The notes below the pieces were generated by a model that did no database searches, was not told where the DNA came from, and saw nothing but the letters and a program-made list of their open reading frames with translations. Below, in pieces: positions 47,097 to 55,576 of a stretch of 64,000 nucleotides of DNA. This DNA comes from Streptomyces caatingaensis (GTDB taxonomy: Bacteria > Actinomycetota > Actinomycetes > Streptomycetales > Streptomycetaceae). Location: positions 1 to 64,000 of the forward strand of contig NZ_LFXA01000015.1 of assembly GCF_001187435.1 (NCBI RefSeq), in the 5' to 3' direction. The first letter of the stretch is position 1; every line of letters begins with the position of its first letter. The position numbers and the translations under genes are program-made.

Positions 47097-47474
47097 TTGG
47101 CTGCTGAGCTGCACGTCGAGCTGGTCGCGGCGGACCGAAGCGTCTGGTCCGGCGAGGCCACTCTGGTCATCGCGCGTACCACATCGGGTGACATCGGCGT
47201 CATGCCCGGCCACCAGCCGCTGCTCGGTGTGCTGGAGTCCGGCCCGGTGACCATCAGGACCGCCGACGGCGGAACGGTCGTCGCCGCGGTGCACGGCGGC
47301 TTCATCTCCTTCGCCGACGACAAGCTGTCGCTGCTCGCGGAGATGGCGGAGCTGGCGGACGAGATCGACGTCACCCGTGCGGAGCGGGCGCTCGAGCGCG
47401 CGAAGGCGGAGGCCGACGCGGCCGCCGAGCGCCGCGCGGACGTCCGGCTGCGTGCGGCGGCGGTGCCCGGTTAG
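47097..47474 (+). CDS. atpC: F1Fo ATP synthase subunit epsilon
   Basis: Inhibitory/coupling subunit, 125 residues. The beta-sandwich part reads LHVELVAADRSVWSGEA, GDIGVMPGHQPLLGVL; the C-terminal helical part is ERALERAKAEADAA. The start is TTG 47097, behind CGAGGAGCC. Confidence 0.95.
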   Translation: MAAELHVELVAADRSVWSGEATLVIARTTSGDIGVMPGHQPLLGVLESGPVTIRTADGGTVVAAVHGGFISFADDKLSLLAEMAELADEIDVTRAERALERAKAEADAAAERRADVRLRAAAVPG

Positions 47475-47497
47475 GCCGCTGCCCACTGAAGAACGTC

Positions 47498-47546
47498 CCT
47501 CAGCCGCGGGCCGCCTGGAACAAACCAGGGCGGTCCGCGGCTGAGG
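47498..47546 (+). terminator. Terminator of the ATP synthase operon
   Basis: CCTCAGCCGCGG and CCGCGGCTGAGG close a long hairpin with further internal pairing (CCGCCTGG/CCAGGGCGG), 24 bases after the atpC stop. Confidence 0.8.
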
Positions 47547-47592
47547 CAATACAGGTGCGGTTGCTCTAGATGATGCGAGGAGGTCGGTCGTG

Positions 47593-48051
47593 ATGGTCCT
47601 CGCTCTGCTCGTGAGCGGCATCGTCGTGCTGCTGGTCCTGCTGGGACTCTTCGTCTTCGGGCTGCGCAGGCGGCTCATCCAGCGGTCCGGTGGCACCTTC
47701 GACTGCAGCCTGCGGTGGGACGTCCCGGACGGGCCGGCCTCCCCCGAGCCCCCCGTCGGCAAGGGGTGGGTGTACGGGGTCTCCCGCTACAGCGGTGACC
47801 GGATCGAGTGGTTCCGGGTCTTCTCGTACGCGGTGCGGCCGCGGCGGCTGCTGGAGCGGGCCTCGATCGAGGTGCTGGAGCGGCGGGCTCCGGTGGGGGA
47901 CGAGGAGCTCGCCCTGCTGTCCGACGCGGTCGTGCTCGTCTGCTCGCACCGCGGGACGCGGCTGGAGCTGGCGATGAGCGAGGACGCCCTGACCGGCTTC
48001 CTGGCCTGGCTGGAGGCGGCGCCTCCGGGGCAGAGGGTCAATGTGGCGTGA
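47593..48051 (+). CDS. DUF2550 family membrane-anchored protein
   Basis: A protein of about 152 residues (a GTG at 47590 would add one residue). One N-terminal helix (ALLVSGIVVLLVLLGLFVFGL) is followed by a cytosolic beta-rich domain: RRLIQRSGGTFDCSLRW, GWVYGVSRYSGDRIEWFRVFSY, RGTRLELAMSEDALTGFLAWLE. DUF2550 proteins follow atpC in many actinobacteria; function unknown. The downstream hairpin ends it. Confidence 0.85.
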   Translation: MVLALLVSGIVVLLVLLGLFVFGLRRRLIQRSGGTFDCSLRWDVPDGPASPEPPVGKGWVYGVSRYSGDRIEWFRVFSYAVRPRRLLERASIEVLERRAPVGDEELALLSDAVVLVCSHRGTRLELAMSEDALTGFLAWLEAAPPGQRVNVA

Positions 48052-48086
48052 CCGCGGGGCGTCTCTCCGAACGCGCCCATGACCTC

Positions 48087-48125
48087 GGGCGCCGGACGGG
48101 CCGAGGTTCGGCCCGTCCGGCGCCC
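48087..48125. terminator. Bidirectional hairpin between DUF2550 and chitinase genes
   Basis: GGGCGCCGGACGGGCCGA pairs with TCGGCCCGTCCGGCGCCC around GGT, in the convergent gap. It can serve both strands. Confidence 0.85.
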
Positions 48126-48160
48126 AGGGAGTCTCCGCGCGGAGCGCAGCACGGCCCGCG

Positions 48161-50473
48161 TCAGCGGAGGCCGTTGTCGACCGCCGTCATCAGCGTGCCG
48201 CTGTCGCCGGACATCTCCCAGATCATCGCGCCGCCCAGGCTCTTCGACTTGATCCAGGCCGTCTTCCTGCCGATCGACCAGGCGTCGTCGAACGTCCACC
48301 ACTGACCGTTGTCACCGGTGTAGCCGTACGTCGCCACGGCCGTCTCGTCGTGGTAGACCTTCAGGCCGGGCACGGAGGCCAGCAGGTTGTCGTAGCCGCG
48401 CGTCCCGGCCTCCTCGGGGAACTGGCCGGGGGCGGCCCCGTTCGCCTTCTGCCAGGCGCCGTTGGCGCCGCCGTCGGCGACCTGCTGCCAGCCGCGGCCG
48501 TAGAAGGCGAGGCCGAGGACGACCTTGCGCGGGTCGACGCCGGCGTCGAGGTAGGTCCCGACGGTCTTCTCGACGCTGAACCTGGTGGTGTAGGGGTCCT
48601 TGGGGTCGGGATACAGGTTCCCCTGGTGTCCCGTCCGGTTCGGCTCCCAGCTGTTGTCGCTGCCGGAGCCGTGGAAGTCGTAGCCCTGGACGTTCGCGTA
48701 GTCCATGTAGTCGAAGACGCTGGGCGTACCGTCCTTGGTCGTGATGTCCCAGCCGGCGTCGAGCTTCGCCGGGTCGGCGGGGGTGAACGCGGTGAGGAGG
48801 TACTTCCGGCCGTCCGGGCCGCTCAGCGCGTCGAGCTGGCGGCGGAACTCGGCGAAGAGCAGCGTGTTGTTGGCCTTGTCGTCCTTCGAGACGTGGTTGC
48901 CCGCGTGGCCTTCCGAGCCCGGCCACTCCCAGTCGATGTCGAAGCCGTCGAAGATCCCGGCCGCGGCCCCGGCGCCGCCACGGCCGTTGGTGACCGGGAG
49001 GTTCCCCTTGATGTACATGTCGATACAGGACTTGACGAACTTCTGCCGGGACGCGTCCGTCCTGGCCACGTCGGAGAAGTACTTGCTGTACGTCCAGCCG
49101 CCGATCGACATGAGGACCTTCAGCCTCGGGTACTTGGCCTTGAGCTTCTTGAGCTGGTTGAAGTTGCCGGCCAGCGGCTGGTCCCAGGTGTCGCCGACGC
49201 CGTCGACGGACTCGCCGGCGCCGAAGCCCTTCTCGTAGTCGGCCCAGGAATCGCCCGCGCCGTCACCCTGGTTGGGGTCCTGGGGGTTGGACCCGGTGGC
49301 CTTGGTGACGCCATTGAGGCAGGTGAGGTTGTTCGGGTCGATGTTGGAGAAGGAGTAGTTGATGTGCGTGAGCTTGGCGGCGGCGCCGGTGGTGTCGAGG
49401 GACTTGACCGTGTAGCCGCGCCCGTAGATCCCCCACTGCACGAAGTATCCGGCCTTGACGGCACCCGCGCCGGGCTGCGGGGTGCCGCCCCCGCCGGTCG
49501 TCCGGACGGTCAGCGGCGCGCTGGCGGGCCCCGTCTGCCCGGCGGTGTCGCGGGCCACGACGGTGTACGTGTAGTCCGTGCCGGCGGTGAGGCCGGTGTC
49601 GGTGTACGCGAGCTTGGCGACGGTCGCCGCCTTCACCGTCCCGCGGTAGACGTCGTACTCCTTGATGCCCCGGTCCGAGGCGGCCGCGGTCCACTTGAGC
49701 GCGACGGAGGTGTCGGTGACCGCCGTGGCCTGCGGGGTGCCGGGCGCGGACGGCGGCTTGTCCGAACCGCCCTTGGTCGTACGGAAGGTGGCCGCGGGGC
49801 TCGCCGGGCCGGTCCTGTCGTTCACGTTGCGGGCGACGACCGTGTAGGTGTACTCGGTGTCGGCGCTGAGGCCGGTGTCGGTGTAGGCGAGCTTGGCGAC
49901 CGTGGCGACCTTGTCCTTGCCGCGGTAGACGTCGTAGTTCTTGATGCCCTTGGCGTCGGTGGCGGCGGCCCACTTCAGCGAGACGCTGTCGGCGGTCACG
50001 CCGGTGGAGACGGGCTGTCCGGGCGCGCTGGGCGGGGTGTCGGTCGAAGAGCCGTCGCAGGCACCGCCGTTGAGCCTGCAGCCCGCCGGTGCGCCGTCGC
50101 CCGCGGCGACGAAGCCGAAGGTGACGCTGGCGCCGGGGGCGATCGTGCCGTTGTACTCGCGGTTCTTGGCCGTGTAGTGCGTACCGGAGCCGGTGATCAG
50201 GGCGTCCCAGTAGGCGCCGACCGTGGTGGTGGAGGGGAGGTCCCACTCGACGGTCCAGCCGTCGATCGTCGTGGTGCCGGTGTTCTTGACGGTCCACTCG
50301 CCCTGGTAGCCGCCGCCCCAGTCGGAGGTCTTCGCGAAGGTCGCCGTCGCCGAAGGGCCGTCCGCGGCGGCCGAGTTGGCCGGGGCGGCGAGGCCGACGA
50401 GCGCCGCGGCCGGGAGCAGCAGCGTGCCCAGCGCGGCGGTGATCCTGGTCAGCCGGGAGGTATGTCTGTTCAA
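48161..50473 (-). CDS. chiC: Secreted GH18 chitinase with CBM2 and two FnIII domains
   Basis: A 770-residue exported endochitinase. Order: signal peptide (residues 1-36); a CBM2 chitin/cellulose-binding module (about 38-140, WGGGYQGEWTVKNTG, C132/C139); two fibronectin type III domains (about 147-234 and 241-325) that repeat each other at a 93-residue offset (YDVYRG, TVAKLAYTDTGL); then the GH18 barrel from about 340 with the catalytic DGFDIDWE at 509-516 (Glu516). TTG 50473 follows CGAGGAG. It resembles Chi63/ChiC of other streptomycetes, with one extra FnIII copy. Confidence 0.95.
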   Translation of the reverse strand: MNRHTSRLTRITAALGTLLLPAAALVGLAAPANSAAADGPSATATFAKTSDWGGGYQGEWTVKNTGTTTIDGWTVEWDLPSTTTVGAYWDALITGSGTHYTAKNREYNGTIAPGASVTFGFVAAGDGAPAGCRLNGGACDGSSTDTPPSAPGQPVSTGVTADSVSLKWAAATDAKGIKNYDVYRGKDKVATVAKLAYTDTGLSADTEYTYTVVARNVNDRTGPASPAATFRTTKGGSDKPPSAPGTPQATAVTDTSVALKWTAAASDRGIKEYDVYRGTVKAATVAKLAYTDTGLTAGTDYTYTVVARDTAGQTGPASAPLTVRTTGGGGTPQPGAGAVKAGYFVQWGIYGRGYTVKSLDTTGAAAKLTHINYSFSNIDPNNLTCLNGVTKATGSNPQDPNQGDGAGDSWADYEKGFGAGESVDGVGDTWDQPLAGNFNQLKKLKAKYPRLKVLMSIGGWTYSKYFSDVARTDASRQKFVKSCIDMYIKGNLPVTNGRGGAGAAAGIFDGFDIDWEWPGSEGHAGNHVSKDDKANNTLLFAEFRRQLDALSGPDGRKYLLTAFTPADPAKLDAGWDITTKDGTPSVFDYMDYANVQGYDFHGSGSDNSWEPNRTGHQGNLYPDPKDPYTTRFSVEKTVGTYLDAGVDPRKVVLGLAFYGRGWQQVADGGANGAWQKANGAAPGQFPEEAGTRGYDNLLASVPGLKVYHDETAVATYGYTGDNGQWWTFDDAWSIGRKTAWIKSKSLGGAMIWEMSGDSGTLMTAVDNGLR

Positions 50474-50620
50474 GGATGCTCCTCGGGTGAGGTCCGGAGA
50501 GGGTGGGGATGGAGCTGCTTCCGTGACCTGTGAGCCGTGAGGTGAGCATGCGAAAACGGAGGGCGCTGAAAGGTGGTTGGGGGGTGTGTTCGCGGTGACG
50601 CTCACCACAGCTGTGAGGGG

Positions 50621-50662
50621 AGCGTAAGAAGGTCCGTACCAATGGTCAAGAGGTCTGGACCA
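50621..50662 (-). promoter_or_regulatory. Chitinase promoter with 12-bp direct repeats
   Basis: On the minus strand, TTGACC (50644-50649) and TACGCT (50621-50626) form -35/-10 boxes with a 17-base spacer. TGGTCCAGACCT (50651-50662), identical to the repeat I recall from Streptomyces chitinase promoters, lies just upstream, and a second copy TGGTACGGACCT (10 of 12, 50630-50641) lies in the spacer. The first copy also fits a DasR-like half-palindrome. The upstream repeat overlaps the last codons of the adjacent regulator gene. Confidence 0.75.
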
Positions 50663-51305
50663 GACCCCATTCCTGGGCCAGCACCGCCGCCTGCACCCGG
50701 CTCCGCAGTCCCAACTTGCCGAGCAGCCTGCTGACATGGGTCTTCGCCGTGGCCCCGGCCATCCCCAGCCGGTCGGCGATCTCCGCGTTGGACAGCCCCT
50801 CGCCCAGGCACACCAGCACCTCCCGCTCGCGCCGGGTGAGCGCCCCCAGGGCCTCGGCGTCCGCCTCCGGGGCGGGGGAGCGGCGGGCGAACTCCGATAT
50901 GAGGCGGCGCGTGACGGCGGGAGAGATCAGGCCCTCGCCGCGCGCCACCGTCCGTACCGCCGCGACCAGTTCGGCGGCCTCGCTGTCCTTGAGCAGGAAG
51001 CCCGCCGCGCCGGCGCGCAGCGCGCCGAACACGTACTCGTCGAGGTCGAACGTCGTCAGGACGAGGACGTCGGCCAGGCCCTCGCCGGTGATCAGACGGG
51101 TGGCCGAGATGCCGTCCAGGCGGGGCATCTGGACGTCCATCAGGACGAGGTCGGGGCGCAGTCCGCGCGCCAGCCGCACCGCCTCCTCGCCGTCCGCCGC
51201 CTCGCCCACGACCTCGACGCCGGGCGCGGAGCGGAGGATCAGCACGAGGCCGGAGCGGACGGCTGCCTGGTCCTCGGCGACGACGATCCGTACGGTGGTG
51301 GTCAC
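50646..51305 (-). CDS. chiR: LuxR/NarL-type response regulator (ChiR-like)
   Basis: A 219-residue regulator. Receiver domain: VVAEDQAAVRSGLV (acidic pair), phospho-Asp in DLVLMDVQMPRLDG near residue 58, and Lys in GFLLKDSEAAEL. The C-terminal LuxR HTH is LTRREREVLVCLGEGLSNAE then IADRLGMAGATAKTHVSRLL. GTG 51305 overlaps the kinase stop (GTGA). It sits directly upstream of the chitinase on the same strand, the arrangement I recall for the ChiS/ChiR system that induces chitinase; that identity is inferred from position. Confidence 0.85.
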   Translation of the reverse strand: MTTTVRIVVAEDQAAVRSGLVLILRSAPGVEVVGEAADGEEAVRLARGLRPDLVLMDVQMPRLDGISATRLITGEGLADVLVLTTFDLDEYVFGALRAGAAGFLLKDSEAAELVAAVRTVARGEGLISPAVTRRLISEFARRSPAPEADAEALGALTRREREVLVCLGEGLSNAEIADRLGMAGATAKTHVSRLLGKLGLRSRVQAAVLAQEWGLVQTS

Positions 51306-52477
51306 GTGCTCTCCTCGTCCACGGGCAGTACCGCCCGTACGTGCCATGTCCCGTCCCCGGCCGGGCCGGCCGTGAACTCCCCGTCGAGCAGGGCGACCCG
51401 CTCGCGCATCCCGATCAGGCCGGCCCCGGAGCCGGGCGCCCTCGGGCCGTCCCCGCCGCCGCCCAGCGGGCTCGTCACGCGCACCGTCAACGCCCCGTCG
51501 GCGCGGGCGAGTTCCACCGTCACCTCGCCGGGGGCGGCGTGCTTGACCGCGTTGGTCAGCGACTCCTGGACGACGCGGTAGGCGGCGAGCTCGACGGGGG
51601 CGGGCAGCCGGGCCGGGGCGCGTCCGTCGCGGAGCGCGAAGCGGAGGCCGGCGCCGTGCGCGGCCGCGCGGGCCCGGCCGAGCAGGGCGTCGAGTCCGTC
51701 GAGGGTGGGCGTGGGGGCCGGCTCGTCCGCGTCGCCCGCCCTGCGCAGCAGGTCGATCAGGCGGCGCATCTCCGCGAGCCCCTGGACGCTGTTCTCCCGG
51801 ATCACGCCGAGCGCCTCGCGGGACGCCTCCTCCTCGTTGATCGACAGGGCCGCGGTGGAGTGGATCGCGATCGCCGACAGGTGGCCCGCGACGAGGTCGT
51901 GCAGCTCGCGCGCCATCCGCGCGCGCTCGGCGCCGACGGCCTGGCGCCGGTCCATCTCGGCCAGCAGGACGGTTTGTTCGGCCGCCAGGCGGGCGGCCTC
52001 GGCGGCGTCGCGGTGGCGGCGGACGCCGACGCCGGTCCAGGCGGGGGCGACGGTGACCACCGCCAGCGCGAGCCCGATCAGCACCGCATCCGGCCGCCGG
52101 ACCAGCGCCACCGCCAGCAGCATCCCGGACACGCTGAGGATCTCGCAGGCGCGGGGCAGGAGGCGGTACGCGGCCGGGGGGCCGTACAGCACGGCCGCGT
52201 ACACCAGGTCGGTGAACATCACCGTGGTGGTGACGAGGTTCCCCGAGCACAGGTCCAGGGCCAGGGCGGGCACCCCCACGGCGAGCCCGGCGAGCGGCCT
52301 GCGGCGGCGCAGCAGCTCCGCCCCGGCGATCGCCGCCAGCGCGAGCAGCGCCAGCCGCCCCGGGAGGCCCCCGACGACCGGCCGGCTGCCCAGCCCCAGC
52401 GCGTACAGCACCAGGCCGCCGGTGAGTCCGGCGGCCGCGATCAGCAGGTCGTCGCGGTGGGGGAGGAGGCGGGGCAT
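51302..52477 (-). CDS. chiS: Sensor histidine kinase, NarL-type partner (ChiS-like)
   Basis: A 391-residue membrane kinase. Four to six N-terminal helices (residues 10-150) replace any large sensor domain. The HisKA_3 box ERARMARELHDLVAGHLSAIAIHS carries the phospho-accepting His, and the ATPase domain shows VVQESLTNAVKHA and GSGAGLIGMRERV. It pairs with the adjacent response regulator through overlapping translation. The chitin-oligosaccharide sensing role is inferred from the chitinase neighbour. Confidence 0.85.
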   Translation of the reverse strand: MPRLLPHRDDLLIAAAGLTGGLVLYALGLGSRPVVGGLPGRLALLALAAIAGAELLRRRRPLAGLAVGVPALALDLCSGNLVTTTVMFTDLVYAAVLYGPPAAYRLLPRACEILSVSGMLLAVALVRRPDAVLIGLALAVVTVAPAWTGVGVRRHRDAAEAARLAAEQTVLLAEMDRRQAVGAERARMARELHDLVAGHLSAIAIHSTAALSINEEEASREALGVIRENSVQGLAEMRRLIDLLRRAGDADEPAPTPTLDGLDALLGRARAAAHGAGLRFALRDGRAPARLPAPVELAAYRVVQESLTNAVKHAAPGEVTVELARADGALTVRVTSPLGGGGDGPRAPGSGAGLIGMRERVALLDGEFTAGPAGDGTWHVRAVLPVDEEST

Positions 52478-52634
52478 GCCACCATCACAGCACGTCGGAG
52501 CGGGTGCGGGCGTCCGCCGGCGGTCCGCCGGGCGGTCCGCCGCGTACATCGAAGGATGCAGTCCACGATCGCCACCGGTGACGACGGAACGGCCGCCGGG
52601 GACCGGGATCCTGGTGGGGAGGGAAGGAGAGACC

Positions 52635-53186
52635 GTGATCGTCACGCTGATCGTCGCCTGCGAGGTCGGCTTCTGGATCCTGCTGGCCGGCGGGCTGGCC
52701 CTGCGCTACCTGGCGAAGATGCCGCGCGCGGGGGCGGCGGTGCTGTTGCTGGAGCCGCTGCTGGAGCTCGTCCTGCTGATCGCCACCGCGATCGACCTGC
52801 GCAACGGGGCCGCGGCGAGCACGAAGCACGGCATCGCGGCGGTCTACATCGGTTACTCCGTGGGCCTGGGCCACGCCACGATCAAGTGGGTGGACCAGCG
52901 CGTGGCCCACCGCTTCGCGGGTGGGCCGCCGCCGGTCAAACCGCCGAAGTACGGCCGGGCCCGGACCGTCCACGAGTGGCGGGCGGCGGGCAGGTGGATC
53001 CTGGCGGCGGTGGTGGCGCTCGCCCTGCTCCAGGCCGCGATCTGGTACGTCGGGGGTTCCGGGGACACGAGTTCCCTGCGGGGCTGGCAGCAGGCGATGC
53101 TCTACGTGGTCGGCATCAACCTCGTCATCGCCCTGAGCTACACGCTCTGGCCCAAGCGCGAGCCGGACGGGGCCGGCTCGCGCTGA
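52635..53186 (+). CDS. Conserved integral membrane protein
   Basis: A 183-residue protein with four to five predicted helices (residues 3-25, 33-52, 65-85, 122-142, 155-172). The loop RVAHRFAGGPPPVKPPKYGR is polar and basic. No catalytic motif recognised. GTG 52635 is preceded by GGAAGGAGA. It is divergent from the kinase gene. Function unknown. Confidence 0.75.
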   Translation: MIVTLIVACEVGFWILLAGGLALRYLAKMPRAGAAVLLLEPLLELVLLIATAIDLRNGAAASTKHGIAAVYIGYSVGLGHATIKWVDQRVAHRFAGGPPPVKPPKYGRARTVHEWRAAGRWILAAVVALALLQAAIWYVGGSGDTSSLRGWQQAMLYVVGINLVIALSYTLWPKREPDGAGSR

Positions 53187-53245
53187 GCGCCCGGGGCGCG
53201 GCCGCTGCGCCCGCCCCCGGCCGGGGTGGGGGCCGGTGCGGTCGG

Positions 53246-53818
53246 TCAGCGGTTCTCGCCGGGGATCCACAGGACGTCGCCGACCTCCTTGTTCGCCGTT
53301 CGGGCCAAGATGAACAGCAGGTCCGAGAGGCGGTTCAGGTAGGTCGCGGTGAGCGGGTTCATCGTCTCGCCGTGCGTCTCCATCGCCTTCCAGGTGGAGC
53401 GCTCCGCCCGCCGCACCACCGTGCACGCCTGGTGCAGCAGCGCCGCCCCCGGCGTCCCGCCCGGCAGGATGAAGCTGCGCAGCTTCTCCAGTCCGGCCAG
53501 GAAGCGGTCGCAGTCCGCCTCCAGGCGGTCGATGTAGGTCTGCTCGACCCGCAGCGGCGGGTACTCGGGGTCCTCGACGACCGGCGTCGCCAGGTCGGCC
53601 CCCACGTCGAACAGGTCGTTCTGCACCCGCCCGAGCACCGCCACGATCTCGTCCGGCAGCCGCCCGAGCGCCAGCGCGACCCCGATCGCCGCGTTGGCCT
53701 CGTTCGCGTCCGCGTACGCCGCGATGCGCGGATCGGTCTTGGCGGTGCGGCTCATGTCGCCGAGGGCGGTGGTGCCCTTGTCTCCGGTGCGGGTGTAGAT
53801 GCGCGTCAGGTTGACCAT
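53246..53818 (-). CDS. PduO-type cob(I)alamin adenosyltransferase
   Basis: Transfers the adenosyl group of ATP to cob(I)alamin. The 190-residue product opens with the ATP-binding TRIYTRTGDKGTTALGDMSR and has ADANEANAAIG, VGADLATP, and the late RRAERSTW and NRLSDLLFILAR motifs of PduO/MMAB enzymes. Adenosylcobalamin would serve mutases and the class II ribonucleotide reductase. It faces the membrane-protein gene convergently. Confidence 0.95.
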   Translation of the reverse strand: MVNLTRIYTRTGDKGTTALGDMSRTAKTDPRIAAYADANEANAAIGVALALGRLPDEIVAVLGRVQNDLFDVGADLATPVVEDPEYPPLRVEQTYIDRLEADCDRFLAGLEKLRSFILPGGTPGAALLHQACTVVRRAERSTWKAMETHGETMNPLTATYLNRLSDLLFILARTANKEVGDVLWIPGENR

Positions 53819-54021
53819 GCCACCGAGCGTAGTCCGCGGCGGGCGGGGGCGCCCTTCCCGGAAGTGGCGCGAATGCGGCGTGTGTTCCTCCCGGTAGCGC
53901 TGTCCAGTGTGACGTCCGTCATGTGGGACGTGACGCGCATCTCTAACCCTCCTCCAGCGCACGGGCGGGCGCTAAGGTCCGCCGTGAACAGCCGTGCACG
54001 CACAGGGAGAAGGGGACACCA

Positions 54022-54870
54022 GTGGCCAAGAAACTCGCCGTCATCGGGGCAGGACTGATGGGGTCCGGCATTGCTCAGGTGTCCGCCCAGGCCGGCTGGG
54101 ACGTCGTCCTGCGGGACGTGACGGACGAGGCCCTGAAGCGGGGGACCGACGGGATCCGCGCGTCGTACGACAAGTTCGTGGCGAAGGGCAAGCTGGAGGC
54201 CGCCGCGGCGGACGCGGCGTTCGCGCGGATCACCGCGACGACGGACCTGGACGCCGCGGCCGGCGCCGACGTCGTCGTCGAGGCGGTCTTCGAGGACGTC
54301 GAGGTCAAGAAGGACATCTTCCGGGCGCTGGACGGGATGGTGGGCGAGGGGACGGTCCTCGCCTCCAACACCTCGGCCATCCCGATCACCAAGATCGCGG
54401 CGGCGACGCGCCGGCCCGAGCGGGTCGTCGGCGTCCACTTCTTCTCCCCGGTCCCGCTGATGCAGCTGTGCGAGCTGGTGCGCGGGCACAAGACGAGCGA
54501 CGAAACCCTCGCCGCGGCGCGGGAGTTCGCCGAGGGCGTCGGCAAGACCTGCATCGTGGTCAACCGCGACGTGGCGGGGTTCGTGACGACCCGGCTGATC
54601 ACGGCGCTGGTCGGCGAGGCCGTCAAGCTGTACGAGTCGGGCGTCGCCTCGGCCGAGGACATCGACGTCGCCTGCCGGCTCGGATTCGGCCACGCCATGG
54701 GCCCGTTGGCGACCACCGACCTCACGGGCGTGGACATCCTGCTGCACGCGATGGGCAACATCTACACCGAGACCCAGGACGAGAAGTTCGCGCCGCCGGA
54801 GATCATGCGCCGCATGGTCGACGCGGGGGATCTGGGCCGCAAGAGCGGACAGGGCTTCTACCAGTACTGA
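54022..54870 (+). CDS. 3-hydroxybutyryl-CoA dehydrogenase
   Basis: NAD(P)-dependent oxidation or reduction between 3-hydroxyacyl-CoA and acetoacetyl-CoA. The 282-residue protein has the Rossmann motif LAVIGAGLMGSGIAQVSAQAG, the HCDH signature VGVHFFSPVPLMQL with the catalytic His, and DRDVAGF-type NRDVAGFVTTRLI leading to the C-terminal domain RLGFGHAMGPLATTDLTGVD. GTG 54022 follows GGAGAAGG. In streptomycetes it feeds PHB-type and ethylmalonyl-CoA metabolism. Confidence 0.95.
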   Translation: MAKKLAVIGAGLMGSGIAQVSAQAGWDVVLRDVTDEALKRGTDGIRASYDKFVAKGKLEAAAADAAFARITATTDLDAAAGADVVVEAVFEDVEVKKDIFRALDGMVGEGTVLASNTSAIPITKIAAATRRPERVVGVHFFSPVPLMQLCELVRGHKTSDETLAAAREFAEGVGKTCIVVNRDVAGFVTTRLITALVGEAVKLYESGVASAEDIDVACRLGFGHAMGPLATTDLTGVDILLHAMGNIYTETQDEKFAPPEIMRRMVDAGDLGRKSGQGFYQY

Positions 54871-54909
54871 GCCGCTGGCGCCAGACTCGTTCACCCCACC
54901 GTGTGAATT

Positions 54910-54915
54910 GGGTAT
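54910..54915 (+). promoter_or_regulatory. GGGTAT -10-like element upstream of STAS gene
   Basis: GGGTAT, the -10 form used by SigB-type stress sigma factors of Streptomyces, occurs 100 bp before the STAS gene. The nearest GTTC-like -35 is 17 bases upstream rather than the usual 14-16, so this is a weak call. Confidence 0.3.
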
Positions 54916-55014
54916 TGGTTCGCTAACAGACGGCAACTTTGTTGTGCGAGAGGCCGTCAGTTCCTTAGAGCCACATCCACATCCCACCGCACTGCCGCAC
55001 CCAGGGGAGCGCAT

Positions 55015-55359
55015 ATGCACATCAGGGGCGACCACGCCGAACTGGTCGTCGGGGGCCGCCTCGACGTCCGCAACGCGGCGGACGCCCGAACGGTCCTGCA
55101 CTCCGCCCTCGACGCCGGGCGGGGCGACCTCGTCCTCGACCTGACCGAGCTCGACTCCTGGGACGCCACCGGGCTCGGCGTCATCATGGGGGCCCACCGC
55201 CGCGCCGGGCGCACCGGCCGCAGGCTGGTGCTGCGCGGGGTGCCGGACCGTATGCGCCGGGTCCTGGTGGCCACCCGGCTGCACCGCATCCTCGCCTTCG
55301 AGGACGGCGGTCAGCCGGGGCCCGAGGCCCCCCTCCCCACGTGCGAGCGCACCCGCTGA
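55015..55359 (+). CDS. STAS-domain anti-sigma factor antagonist
   Basis: A 114-residue single STAS domain. DLVLDLTELDSWDATGLGVIM carries the conserved D-A-T-G-L-G loop whose Ser/Thr is phosphorylated by partner anti-sigma kinases in RsbV/SpoIIAA proteins. ATG 55015 follows AGGGGAGC. No kinase or sigma factor gene is adjacent, so the partner lies elsewhere. Confidence 0.9.
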   Translation: MHIRGDHAELVVGGRLDVRNAADARTVLHSALDAGRGDLVLDLTELDSWDATGLGVIMGAHRRAGRTGRRLVLRGVPDRMRRVLVATRLHRILAFEDGGQPGPEAPLPTCERTR

Positions 55360-55576
55360 GGCGGCGCCCGCCGGCCTCGCCGGAGCGGCGTCCGCAATCC
55401 TCATGAGACTGTGACGCCCGGGGCACCGTGGTGCCCTCCCCGTCGGAGATACTGTCCCAAGGTCTGTTCGGTTTCCCGTCTGTGCTCCGGTCCTCGGCGG
55501 TCGCCGGACCCGAGGTCGCAGCGCCCGGACAAGGCCGGGAGACACGAGGCACGCCACGCGACTGGGGGCTTGGACC

